Shown piece after piece: positions 1 to 4,691 of a stretch of 6,543 nucleotides of DNA; position 1 is the stretch's first letter; each line of letters begins with the position of its first letter. Source of the DNA: Spartobacteria bacterium (GTDB lineage: Bacteria > Verrucomicrobiota > Verrucomicrobiia > Chthoniobacterales > UBA10450); assembly GCA_021324035.1 (NCBI GenBank), contig JAJPJU010000289.1:1-6543 (forward strand), read 5' to 3'. Below the pieces are notes generated by a model, which was not told the DNA's origin, did not search any database, and saw only the letters and a program-made list of their open reading frames with translations. Made by a program: the position numbers and the translations under genes.

Positions 1-954
1 GCCGACATGGCCGATCTCTTCGGCCTGTTTCACTTTGTCACCCGCCGCCACTGTCGGATACCACAGGCCTGTGTGTTTCGTGTACAGCCATTCGAATTTC
101 GTAAGAACTGTAGAGGCGGCCGTGTCGGCCGCGGCCGTTTTCCTCTTTTCCAATTTCGAATTTGTTTCGGATTTCGAGATTCGAATTTCGGATTTGGTCC
201 CGCCGATCATTCCCAACTGTCTCATGACTTTTGTCACGCCAGTCACCAGCAACTCCACCTGGTCCTCCTGCATCTGCCCCACTCCGCCCGCCTCCGCCAA
301 GATCGCCGGAATTCCTTTCTCCGCCGCGCCGGCATAACTCGATAAACCGCCAGCACCGGCTCGGTGTCCCTTAGAGGGCTGCACCGGTTTCGAAATCGTC
401 AGCACATATGGCAATCCGAACGCCATCGCGATTTCCTTTGAGCGCACGGCTACATCACGAGCTTTCTTATCCGCCAGTCCGGCGTCGGACCGACAAATCA
501 CGAACGGCACCAGCGCTTCCGGAATATCGCCGCCATGAAGATCGATGTACGCATCGGCATGAATGACGAACTCGTTGATCAACGCATGCGTCATCTGTTC
601 GGAATAACTTCCGCTCGCATCGCCCGGGAAAACGCGATTCGGATTTACGTTGTCGACCGGACAAACGAACGGCGTCCGCGTCCTGAATGCCGGCAGATTC
701 AAACACGGCATCAAAATCACCGTGCCCGAAATTTCCTTTGGATTGAGGGTTTTGCCTAACCGAATCACCGCCTCAATCGCCGGATATTCGCCGCCGTGGA
801 CGCCGGCGTTTACGAACAACACCGGTCCCGGTTTCGCGCCCGCAATTGAAATCACCGGCCGCGGCTCATCCTTCGCCAGCGCCGCACCCGGCAACTTGAT
901 CAAATGCCGTTGCGTCGTGCCTGCTTTCAATTCGCCGAGGATCGGAATTTTCAC
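1..954 (-). CDS. AstE/AspA-family zinc deacylase (M14-like), C-terminus cut by window edge
   Basis: Family enzymes hydrolyse an N-acyl amino acid (for example N-succinylglutamate, N-acetylaspartate or N-acetyl-diaminobutyrate) using one zinc; the substrate here cannot be told. The 318 visible residues show the expected ligands: H53 and E56 in GVHGGEYPAIE, and H140 in YIDLHGGD. The substrate-site string DNVNPNRVFPG lies at 101-111, and the catalytic Glu is probably E221 in ILAEAGG. After about residue 287 comes EWLYTKHTGLWYPTVAAGDK, resembling the lipoyl/biotinyl-like beta domain that ends DoeB-type members. Residues about 254-288 are a repeat-derived, in-frame insertion between the two domains. 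The frame upstream is closed by TAA at 964-966, so the only early start is GTG at 954-952, with no strong Shine-Dalgarno. No signal peptide is seen, so it is probably cytoplasmic. It follows the DUF885 gene on the same strand after 87 nt and may share its transcript. The family call is firm, the exact reaction open. Confidence 0.88.
   Translation of the reverse strand, partial: MKIPILGELKAGTTQRHLIKLPGAALAKDEPRPVISIAGAKPGPVLFVNAGVHGGEYPAIEAVIRLGKTLNPKEISGTVILMPCLNLPAFRTRTPFVCPVDNVNPNRVFPGDASGSYSEQMTHALINEFVIHADAYIDLHGGDIPEALVPFVICRSDAGLADKKARDVAVRSKEIAMAFGLPYVLTISKPVQPSKGHRAGAGGLSSYAGAAEKGIPAILAEAGGVGQMQEDQVELLVTGVTKVMRQLGMIGGTKSEIRISKSETNSKLEKRKTAAADTAASTVLTKFEWLYTKHTGLWYPTVAAGDKVKQAEEIGHVG
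90..196. repeat. composite palindromic/A+T-rich repeat inserted in frame in the deacylase gene
   Basis: Two blocks are joined. Positions 152-195 are a degenerate run of ATTTCGG/ATTCGAA-like units. Positions 109-132 carry a GC-rich block with a perfect hairpin, GCGGCCG (116-122), loop TGT, CGGCCGC (126-132). The 12-mer ATTCGAATTTCG occurs at 90-101 and again at 179-190, bracketing the block. Translated on the minus strand it gives a low-complexity peptide rich in Lys, Ser, Thr and Ala, unlike the surrounding enzyme, with no stop codon. Strings of this style are interspersed repeats in some Verrucomicrobiota and Planctomycetota genomes; that assignment is from recall rather than a search. Confidence 0.72.
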
Positions 955-966
955 CGACTCATTTTA

Positions 967-1038
967 ACCACGAAGATCACGAAGCACACGAAGGTAAACC
1001 TAGATTCTTTTGTCGTGAGCTTGGTGTCCTTCGTGGTG
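967..1038. repeat. intergenic inverted array of 9-nt units (CACGAAGnn / TTCGTGnnn)
   Basis: The left arm is three 9-nt units, CACGAAGAT, CACGAAGCA and CACGAAGGT (969-995). The right arm is three units of the opposite sense, GTCGTGAGC, TTGGTGTCC and TTCGTGGTG (1012-1038). The outermost nine bases pair perfectly (ACCACGAAG 967-975 with CTTCGTGGT 1029-1037), so a long imperfect hairpin is possible. It fills nearly all of the spacer between the DUF885 stop and the deacylase start. It might act on the transcript joining the two genes, but it is not followed by a U-run, so it is not a standard terminator. Confidence 0.8.
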
Positions 1039-1041
1039 GAT

Positions 1042-2436
1042 CTACTGGAGTCCGCTAGGGAGCCGCGGCGACGCCAGCAATTTCCCGAATTCGCTCCACT
1101 TCTTCTCCGGATCCTTCCCGGCGCGTTTCTCAATGTAACGCTTCACCATGTCTTCGCCGAGATTGTAATTGATCACGTAACTGCGGTACTTCTGGATGAA
1201 TTTCATCCGCTGTTGGGCGCGGGCCGGCTCCATCACGTTGTATTTTTGCAGCCACTCAACCGCCGCTTTCTCGTCGATCTCGCCATTGATCCATCTCCTT
1301 GCAGCTTCATTCCCGGCGTAATTGAGCTCCTTCATCAAATCTTGCACCGCGTAATATTCATCCGCGCGCGCCGGATCGATCCCCGCCGCCGGAAACAACA
1401 CTTCCTTCTCGAATTTGATTCGATCGGGCTTGTCCGGAAACGCGACGTCGCGTCCGAAATTCGCCGTCCCTTCCGCGATCAACGATTGCGGCGAGAACAA
1501 TGCGTAAACCGAAAATTCCATCCAGCCGCGATCGCGGACCAGGTTCTTTTCCAGGAGCGAATTGTAAACGTGATGCCCGGGATAACCTTCGTGGGCCGCG
1601 AGATCGACCGCGCGATCGATGAAAATCGGCAGATCGGTGTTCACCTGAATCACGCTATGGAAATTGCCCTTGTACCAATTGTAACCGCCCCACGGTTTAT
1701 TGGTCACGTACTCGACCGTGAAACTCTCGTTAGGCGGAAGTGAAACATGCGCCAGCGTCCGCGCGCGACATTCCTTGATCGCCGCTTGAAACACGGCATC
1801 GAGTTTGTCTTTCGGAATCATGAACGGCTTTCGCCAATTTTCATAGCGTTCCCACAATGGGCCCGTGCCTGGAATTTTCTTTTCCAGCTGTGCAAGGATG
1901 TCGTCGAAGTGCGAATCGGGATAAGTCGGCGCCACCGCGTCATAGAGCGCCTTCGATTCATCATCGAACTTTAATTTCTCGCCCTTCAACATCCGCACCC
2001 GCGCCACCAGGGCGGAAATCTGTTTCTCCAAATATTCCCGCCGCAACGTCACCATGTCGCCATCCGCCATTCCGGGCGCGCAACAATCCATCTGATCAGA
2101 TTTTATCGCCGACGCTTTTGCTCCTCCTCTCCCATCGGGAGAGGATTGAGGTGAGGGTCGGTTTTGGTTCAGGGCAGCGTTCGGCGCGGCGAGCTTCGCG
2201 CTTAGCTCCATGCTCCCCGCAGCAATCGCGTCGAGCGATTGCTTCTCCTTCTCCGCCTCAGTCTTCCATTCCGCCGGTCCATAAAACGCGTCGACGTAAT
2301 CCGGATCGTGTTGTCCCAGCGCCAGCACCAGATGCGCGTACTTCTCCGCGACCACATTCATCGGATCGTCCGCCGCCCGCGCGCCTGCGCTCAACGCGAT
2401 GAGTCCGCACAAAACGAAAGGTAACAGTCGACGCAT
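1042..2436 (-). CDS. secreted DUF885-family putative metallohydrolase
   Basis: The protein is 464 residues from the chosen start. It begins with a signal peptide (MRRLLPFVLCGLIALSAGARA, probable cleavage after A21), so it should act in the periplasm or outside. The DUF885 hallmarks are present: HEGYPGHH at about 282-289 and AEGTANFG with E322, matching the HEAYPGHH and EGWA patterns of the family, whose members are thought to be zinc peptidases or hydrolases; the substrate is unknown. Residues about 91-106 (RPSPQSSPDGRGG) are a translated DNA repeat rather than family sequence. The frame is open back to 2517, but that extension only translates a leader repeat and would bury the signal peptide, so the ATG at 2436 is preferred. 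No strong ribosome site precedes it. A weak TATAGT (2523-2518, minus) could be a -10 box. The gene lies upstream of the deacylase gene on the same strand, suggesting joint use in peptide or acyl-amino-acid degradation. Confidence 0.87.
   Translation of the reverse strand: MRRLLPFVLCGLIALSAGARAADDPMNVVAEKYAHLVLALGQHDPDYVDAFYGPAEWKTEAEKEKQSLDAIAAGSMELSAKLAAPNAALNQNRPSPQSSPDGRGGAKASAIKSDQMDCCAPGMADGDMVTLRREYLEKQISALVARVRMLKGEKLKFDDESKALYDAVAPTYPDSHFDDILAQLEKKIPGTGPLWERYENWRKPFMIPKDKLDAVFQAAIKECRARTLAHVSLPPNESFTVEYVTNKPWGGYNWYKGNFHSVIQVNTDLPIFIDRAVDLAAHEGYPGHHVYNSLLEKNLVRDRGWMEFSVYALFSPQSLIAEGTANFGRDVAFPDKPDRIKFEKEVLFPAAGIDPARADEYYAVQDLMKELNYAGNEAARRWINGEIDEKAAVEWLQKYNVMEPARAQQRMKFIQKYRSYVINYNLGEDMVKRYIEKRAGKDPEKKWSEFGKLLASPRLPSGLQ
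2121..2165. repeat. hairpin repeat in frame within the DUF885 gene
   Basis: A perfect hairpin has arms CCTCTCCC (2126-2133) and GGGAGAGG (2137-2144) with loop ATC. It continues into ATTGAGGTGAGGGTCGG. Read on the minus strand it becomes CCTCACCTCAATCC followed by the hairpin, and is translated as RPSPQSSPDGRGG without a stop. This string style is recalled as a widespread interspersed repeat in several bacterial phyla. Its length and phase leave the host gene intact. Confidence 0.75.
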
Positions 2437-2451
2437 GGAAGAATCTTTCAG

Positions 2452-2478
2452 CACAGAGGACACAAAGGTCACGAAGAA
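2452..2478. repeat. short array of three 9-nt units in the DUF885 leader
   Basis: Three units stand in a row: CACAGAGGA, CACAAAGGT and CACGAAGAA. They share phase and consensus with the array at 969-995 and are clearly of the same family. Here only one arm is present, so no long hairpin forms. It lies 16 nt upstream of the preferred DUF885 start and would be part of its 5' leader. Confidence 0.6.
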
Positions 2479-2547
2479 ACCTATCAGGAATCCAGCGGGG
2501 CCGCCCCTTTGCCGCAAACTATAACCAGGGAACTCGATGGCCGAACC

Positions 2548-2570
2548 AGCCTTCGCCGAAGGCTACGGCT
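2548..2570. repeat. GCCTTCGCC hairpin repeat, copy 1
   Basis: The hairpin has arms AGCCTTC (2548-2554) and GAAGGCT (2558-2564), loop GCC, followed by ACGGC. The reverse complement of 3390-3411 matches it with a single internal difference around CCGAAGG/CCAAGG, so the two are copies of one family in inverted orientation on either side of the secreted-protein gene. Confidence 0.7.
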
Positions 2571-2582
2571 TGGCAAGCTAGC

Positions 2583-2646
2583 GGGAGCGTTCTCTCAACT
2601 CTCAACTATTGCCCAAATGTTAAATGTTTAGAGGCAACCCCAATTT
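2583..2646. repeat. shared upstream element, copy 1 (GGGAGCGT ... AATGTTT ... GCAACCCCA)
   Basis: GGGAGCGT (2583-2590), AATGTTT (2623-2629) and GCAACCCCA (2634-2642) followed by a T-run occur in the same order as in the shorter stretch 4307-4340. This copy also holds two CTCAACT heptamers (about 2593-2607) between the first two blocks; the matching 10-mer AACTCTCAAC recurs at 4218-4227. It lies in the spacer between the divergent DUF885 and secreted-protein genes. On the minus strand it reads GGGGTTGC..., a style seen at ends of sequences moved by REP-associated tyrosine transposases; that link is only inferred. Confidence 0.5.
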
Positions 2647-2653
2647 TTCCCCA

Positions 2654-2690
2654 TGTTCTGGTGACGGGTGAGATCTGACCCTGTTCTGGT
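2654..2690. promoter_or_regulatory. imperfect palindrome flanked by 9-nt direct repeats (possible operator or repeat end)
   Basis: TGTTCTGGT occurs at 2654-2662 and again at 2682-2690, 28 nt apart. Between them is a 16-nt near-palindrome GGGTgAGATCTgACCC (2666-2681) with only one mismatched pair. It lies about 75-110 nt upstream of the secreted-protein start, where an operator could act, but it may equally be part of a mobile repeat. No convincing -35/-10 pair was found beside it. Confidence 0.3.
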
Positions 2691-2750
2691 TTTCGGTGCG
2701 GATATTTGCGGCTTGTGTTGGAACGGTCTCCCGCTGTATGACTTAGCCCG

Positions 2751-2756
2751 AAGGAG
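2751..2756 (+). promoter_or_regulatory. strong Shine-Dalgarno for the Cys-rich secreted protein
   Basis: AAGGAG stands 9 nt before the ATG at 2766. It is the best ribosome site in the window and fixes the start of this otherwise unfamiliar gene. Confidence 0.8.
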
Positions 2757-2765
2757 ACGAAACCA

Positions 2766-3314
2766 ATGAAAAATTCAAACCGCAGTGTGCGTTCAATGCT
2801 TCGCTGGCCAACAGCGTCAGCGATTTTTGCAATGGCTGCTGTGCTAGTCTTTGCCCAGTCGGCTTTGCAGTATGACATTGTGCAGGACCAATATGGGAGC
2901 ATTATCGGTCAACTCGATGGCAATACTTCGGGCGGCATTTCGTCGATTTCCGCGTCACCGACGCCAGCCGACACTATCCACGTGCGTATCAGGCCTTATA
3001 CGACTCCGCCGCCGGGCGTGAAGTTATCTGCGCAAGCACCGTCTCCCACCGCCTCACCAACGATTGTAACTATACAGGTTTCTACGAACCTCCCAGTTAT
3101 CTCTTGTGTATCAGGGAATGTTTACAACAAGAGCACGGGCCTTTGTTCTGACGGCAAGCCTCCGTACAAAGTGGTGCCGGTCGGCTCCGTATCCGACCCC
3201 GCCGCAAAAACCCCCACTTTGACGTGCGCAGCGCCCAAGGTACCAACATTCTCTGCGGCTACAAAGACGTGGGTGTGCCAGGTGCCGCCAGGTTACAAGG
3301 TCAACGTTTTGTAG
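2766..3314 (+). CDS. small secreted protein with two Cys-Cys modules, function unknown
   Basis: The family is not recognised. The 182-residue product starts with a long basic n-region and a hydrophobic core (AIFAMAAVLVFA, residues 19-30) with probable cleavage near AQS-A, so it is exported. The mature part is rich in Pro, Thr and Ser (about 60-110). It then shows two similar C-terminal modules. The first has C114 and C127 (SCVSGNVYNKSTGLC) then PPYKV. The second has C154 and C171 (TCAAPKVPTFSAATKTWVC) then PPGYKV. Four cysteines suggest two disulphides outside the cytoplasm. The C-x-G-x-Y-N-x-x-TG-x-C pattern recalls small extracellular binding modules, but this is only a resemblance. The strong Shine-Dalgarno at 2751-2756, a proper signal peptide and the modular repeat make it a real gene. 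It is transcribed alone, divergent from DUF885 and convergent with the lipoprotein gene. AACGTT copies at 3303-3308 and 3315-3320 could form a small hairpin across the stop codon. Confidence 0.8.
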   Translation: MKNSNRSVRSMLRWPTASAIFAMAAVLVFAQSALQYDIVQDQYGSIIGQLDGNTSGGISSISASPTPADTIHVRIRPYTTPPPGVKLSAQAPSPTASPTIVTIQVSTNLPVISCVSGNVYNKSTGLCSDGKPPYKVVPVGSVSDPAAKTPTLTCAAPKVPTFSAATKTWVCQVPPGYKVNVL

Positions 3315-3381
3315 AACGTTAAGCGGCTGGACTGTCGTTTGGCACCTGCCGGCTTTCTGCGTGCTGATCGCATGTCACTCG

Positions 3382-3412
3382 CCCGCCGCGCCGTAGCCTT
3401 GGCGAAGGCGGG
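3382..3412. repeat. GCCTTCGCC hairpin repeat, copy 2, abutting the lipoprotein stop
   Basis: The outer arms CCCGCC (3382-3387) and GGCGGG (3407-3412) pair. An alternative inner hairpin is GCCTT (3396-3400) with AAGGC (3405-3409). On the minus strand the repeat begins at the base directly after the TGA of the lipoprotein gene. It is an inverted copy of 2548-2570. It lies between two convergent genes, so it could work as a 3' end stabiliser or weak terminator, though no U-run follows. Confidence 0.7.
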
Positions 3413-4168
3413 TCACTTTTCTTCGACCTTCTCAAAGAAAATCGAATCAATCGGCGGATTGACTTTGATTTCCTTGATCAGCGAACTTTCGAGCACCTTG
3501 CCGGTTTTCAAATCTGTTTCCGATCCGGCGAACGCGAATTGCACACCGCCTACGTTTCGAAAATCCCAACTTTTTTGTTCAATGGTTGTAGGTGTGGGAT
3601 CGATATCGACATGCAACGGCCGAAAATCGCGGCGACGCGTGATTAACCAGCTGTTTGGATCGACATAGAGCGTTGTTTGATAGCCGTCGCGCAAAGTCAG
3701 ATGAAGCGCGTAGTAATCGATACCGTCGATTTTTTCTCGGCCGGTGAGTTCGATTCGATGCCCTCGCTGTTTGAGCTCGTGCAAACCGAAGAGTTTTCCC
3801 GGCAACTCGATGCCATGTTGCAGCGCAGCCGTAGCTAAAGGCGTTGTCGTTTTAGACTCTTTTCCGTTCCATTCCCAACCACGCTGTCCGTCGAACGCCT
3901 CAGTGAACACATGTTTGCCACCGACCGAGACATCGATCCGCATCTTTCCCGGCCTCGCTGCATAATAAACTGCATCAGCCTCGAAACCCGGATCGCTGAT
4001 GTGAAGACTTACTTTGATCGATTGAACCGCCTCGATCGCCGCGCGGCCGCCGACAGCCGTCGTGTTTTGATCGATCACGTCATCGACTGTTAACTCAGCT
4101 CGACCGCAACCCCACAACGCAATTGCGGCGCCTAACAAAATCAATTCGCACCGACGCATCCTGGTCAT
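3413..4168 (-). CDS. lipoprotein, probable LolA/LolB-like fold
   Basis: The product has 251 residues. An N-terminal hydrophobic stretch ends in a lipobox, L18-W19-G20-C21, so C21 should be lipidated and the protein anchored to a membrane facing the periplasm. After the signal comes VIDQNTTAVGGRAAIEAVQS, the opening typical of outer-membrane lipoprotein-sorting-like proteins (LolA/LolB superfamily, often with the G-G-x-x-A-x-x-x-x-x-S-x-K pattern). There follow alternating beta strands containing AARPGKMRIDV, AFDGQRGWEWNG and LYVDPNSWLITRRRDF, which fit an open beta-barrel. A role in carrying lipids or lipoproteins is possible, but many members of this fold have no known task. The start at 4168 has a second Met three codons later (4159), and neither has a strong ribosome site, so M4 may be the true start. 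The gene stands alone, convergent with the Cys-rich protein gene; a repeat begins directly after its stop. Confidence 0.75.
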   Translation of the reverse strand: MTRMRRCELILLGAAIALWGCGRAELTVDDVIDQNTTAVGGRAAIEAVQSIKVSLHISDPGFEADAVYYAARPGKMRIDVSVGGKHVFTEAFDGQRGWEWNGKESKTTTPLATAALQHGIELPGKLFGLHELKQRGHRIELTGREKIDGIDYYALHLTLRDGYQTTLYVDPNSWLITRRRDFRPLHVDIDPTPTTIEQKSWDFRNVGGVQFAFAGSETDLKTGKVLESSLIKEIKVNPPIDSIFFEKVEEK

Positions 4169-4306
4169 CCAAGAGTGACGCCGCCAAAGACCAAATTTGT
4201 CTGCGCGTCGGGAATCAAACTCTCAACAGCTCAACGTCTTTTTGAAATGTTGCGTTCCGCCGCGATGCGGCAGACCACCTCTCGAGAACGCTATTGATTG
4301 CCTAGT

Positions 4307-4340
4307 GGGAGCGTAATGTTTCGGTGCGACCCCATTTTCT
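4307..4340. repeat. shared upstream element, copy 2
   Basis: GGGAGCGT (4307-4314), AATGTTT (4315-4321) and GCGACCCCA (4326-4334) followed by TTTT match the block order of 2583-2646, but without the CTCAACT filler. A separate small hairpin GCCGC-GAT-GCGGC lies at 4259-4271, and AACTCTCAAC at 4218-4227. Apart from these, the spacer 4169-4366 shows no gene. Confidence 0.5.
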
Positions 4341-4356
4341 AACACTTTCGTGTTAG
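4339..4356. promoter_or_regulatory. perfect hairpin just upstream of the 4367 start codon
   Basis: Arms CTAACAC (4339-4345) and GTGTTAG (4350-4356) enclose loop TTTC. The hairpin ends 10 nt before the ATG, over the position where a ribosome site would normally begin, and no good Shine-Dalgarno lies between them. It may belong to the same mobile repeat as 4307-4340 or may affect translation of the following gene. Confidence 0.5.
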
Positions 4357-4366
4357 GCTACCGAGC

Positions 4367-4672
4367 ATGAAGAAGTTACTTTCACTCTTGGTGATGCTAG
4401 CAGTGTCTGGCGCCGCTCAAAATCTTCCCGAGTTTAATCCTTCGAAGCTGCCAAAAGCCGAAAAAGTAATCACCGGTACTTTTAGGGTCGAGACGTTCAA
4501 GAATGGTGACGGCGTTCTGTTACTGTTGATCAACAACGAGGAGGCGCAGATGCACGCCATTCCATTTACAGCCGACCAGCTCAATCATCTGATGGTCTAT
4601 CACCCTGCCAAGGTGCGAATGCCGAATGGAAATCATCGCCCTGCAAATAAAAGTCCAACCGTATTGTCCTAG
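4367..4672 (+). CDS. small exported protein, function unknown
   Basis: The family is not recognised. The 101-residue product begins with a textbook signal peptide (MKKLLSLLVMLAVSGAAQ, probable cleavage around residue 17-18). The mature chain of about 83 residues has a strand-rich core (KVITGTFRVETFKNGDGVLLLLI) and then NNEEAQMHAIPFTADQLNHL; it has no cysteines. The C-terminus (HRPANKSPTVLS) looks less ordered and may be repeat-derived or truncated. No clear continuation in another frame was found. No strong Shine-Dalgarno is present, and a perfect hairpin ends 10 nt upstream. It converges with the DUF2971 gene, the stops being 19 nt apart. The signal peptide and codon pattern support a real gene; its role is unknown. 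Confidence 0.65.
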   Translation: MKKLLSLLVMLAVSGAAQNLPEFNPSKLPKAEKVITGTFRVETFKNGDGVLLLLINNEEAQMHAIPFTADQLNHLMVYHPAKVRMPNGNHRPANKSPTVLS

Positions 4673-4691
4673 CTCCGGCTATCACTTAATT

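Noticed and set aside
9..25. GGCCGA-loop-TCGGCC inverted repeat at the left edge
   Set aside because: It lies inside coding sequence and 6-bp arms in GC-rich codons are expected by chance.
62..73. Perfect 12-nt palindrome CACAGGCCTGTG
   Set aside because: It encodes the conserved HTGLW part of the deacylase and needs no extra explanation.
951..1133. 60-residue minus-strand reading frame containing TTKDTK and FVCFVIFVVK
   Set aside because: It is a translation of the 9-nt repeat array plus the out-of-frame end of the DUF885 gene.
904..1743. Long plus-strand reading frame of 279 codons
   Set aside because: It lies antisense to the DUF885 gene, which has a signal peptide and clear catalytic motifs; the plus frame shows no recognisable domain.
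2437..2517. Upstream extension of the DUF885 gene to an ATG at 2517
   Set aside because: The extra 27 residues translate a leader repeat and would precede an intact signal peptide.
2713..2742. Possible promoter TTGTGT and TATGAC before the secreted-protein gene
   Set aside because: Both boxes deviate from consensus, spacing is 18 nt, and the phylum's promoter rules are not visible here.
2606..2902. Minus-strand 98-codon frame over the start of the secreted-protein gene
   Set aside because: It is opposite a gene with a strong Shine-Dalgarno and signal peptide, and its C-terminal half is translated spacer repeats.
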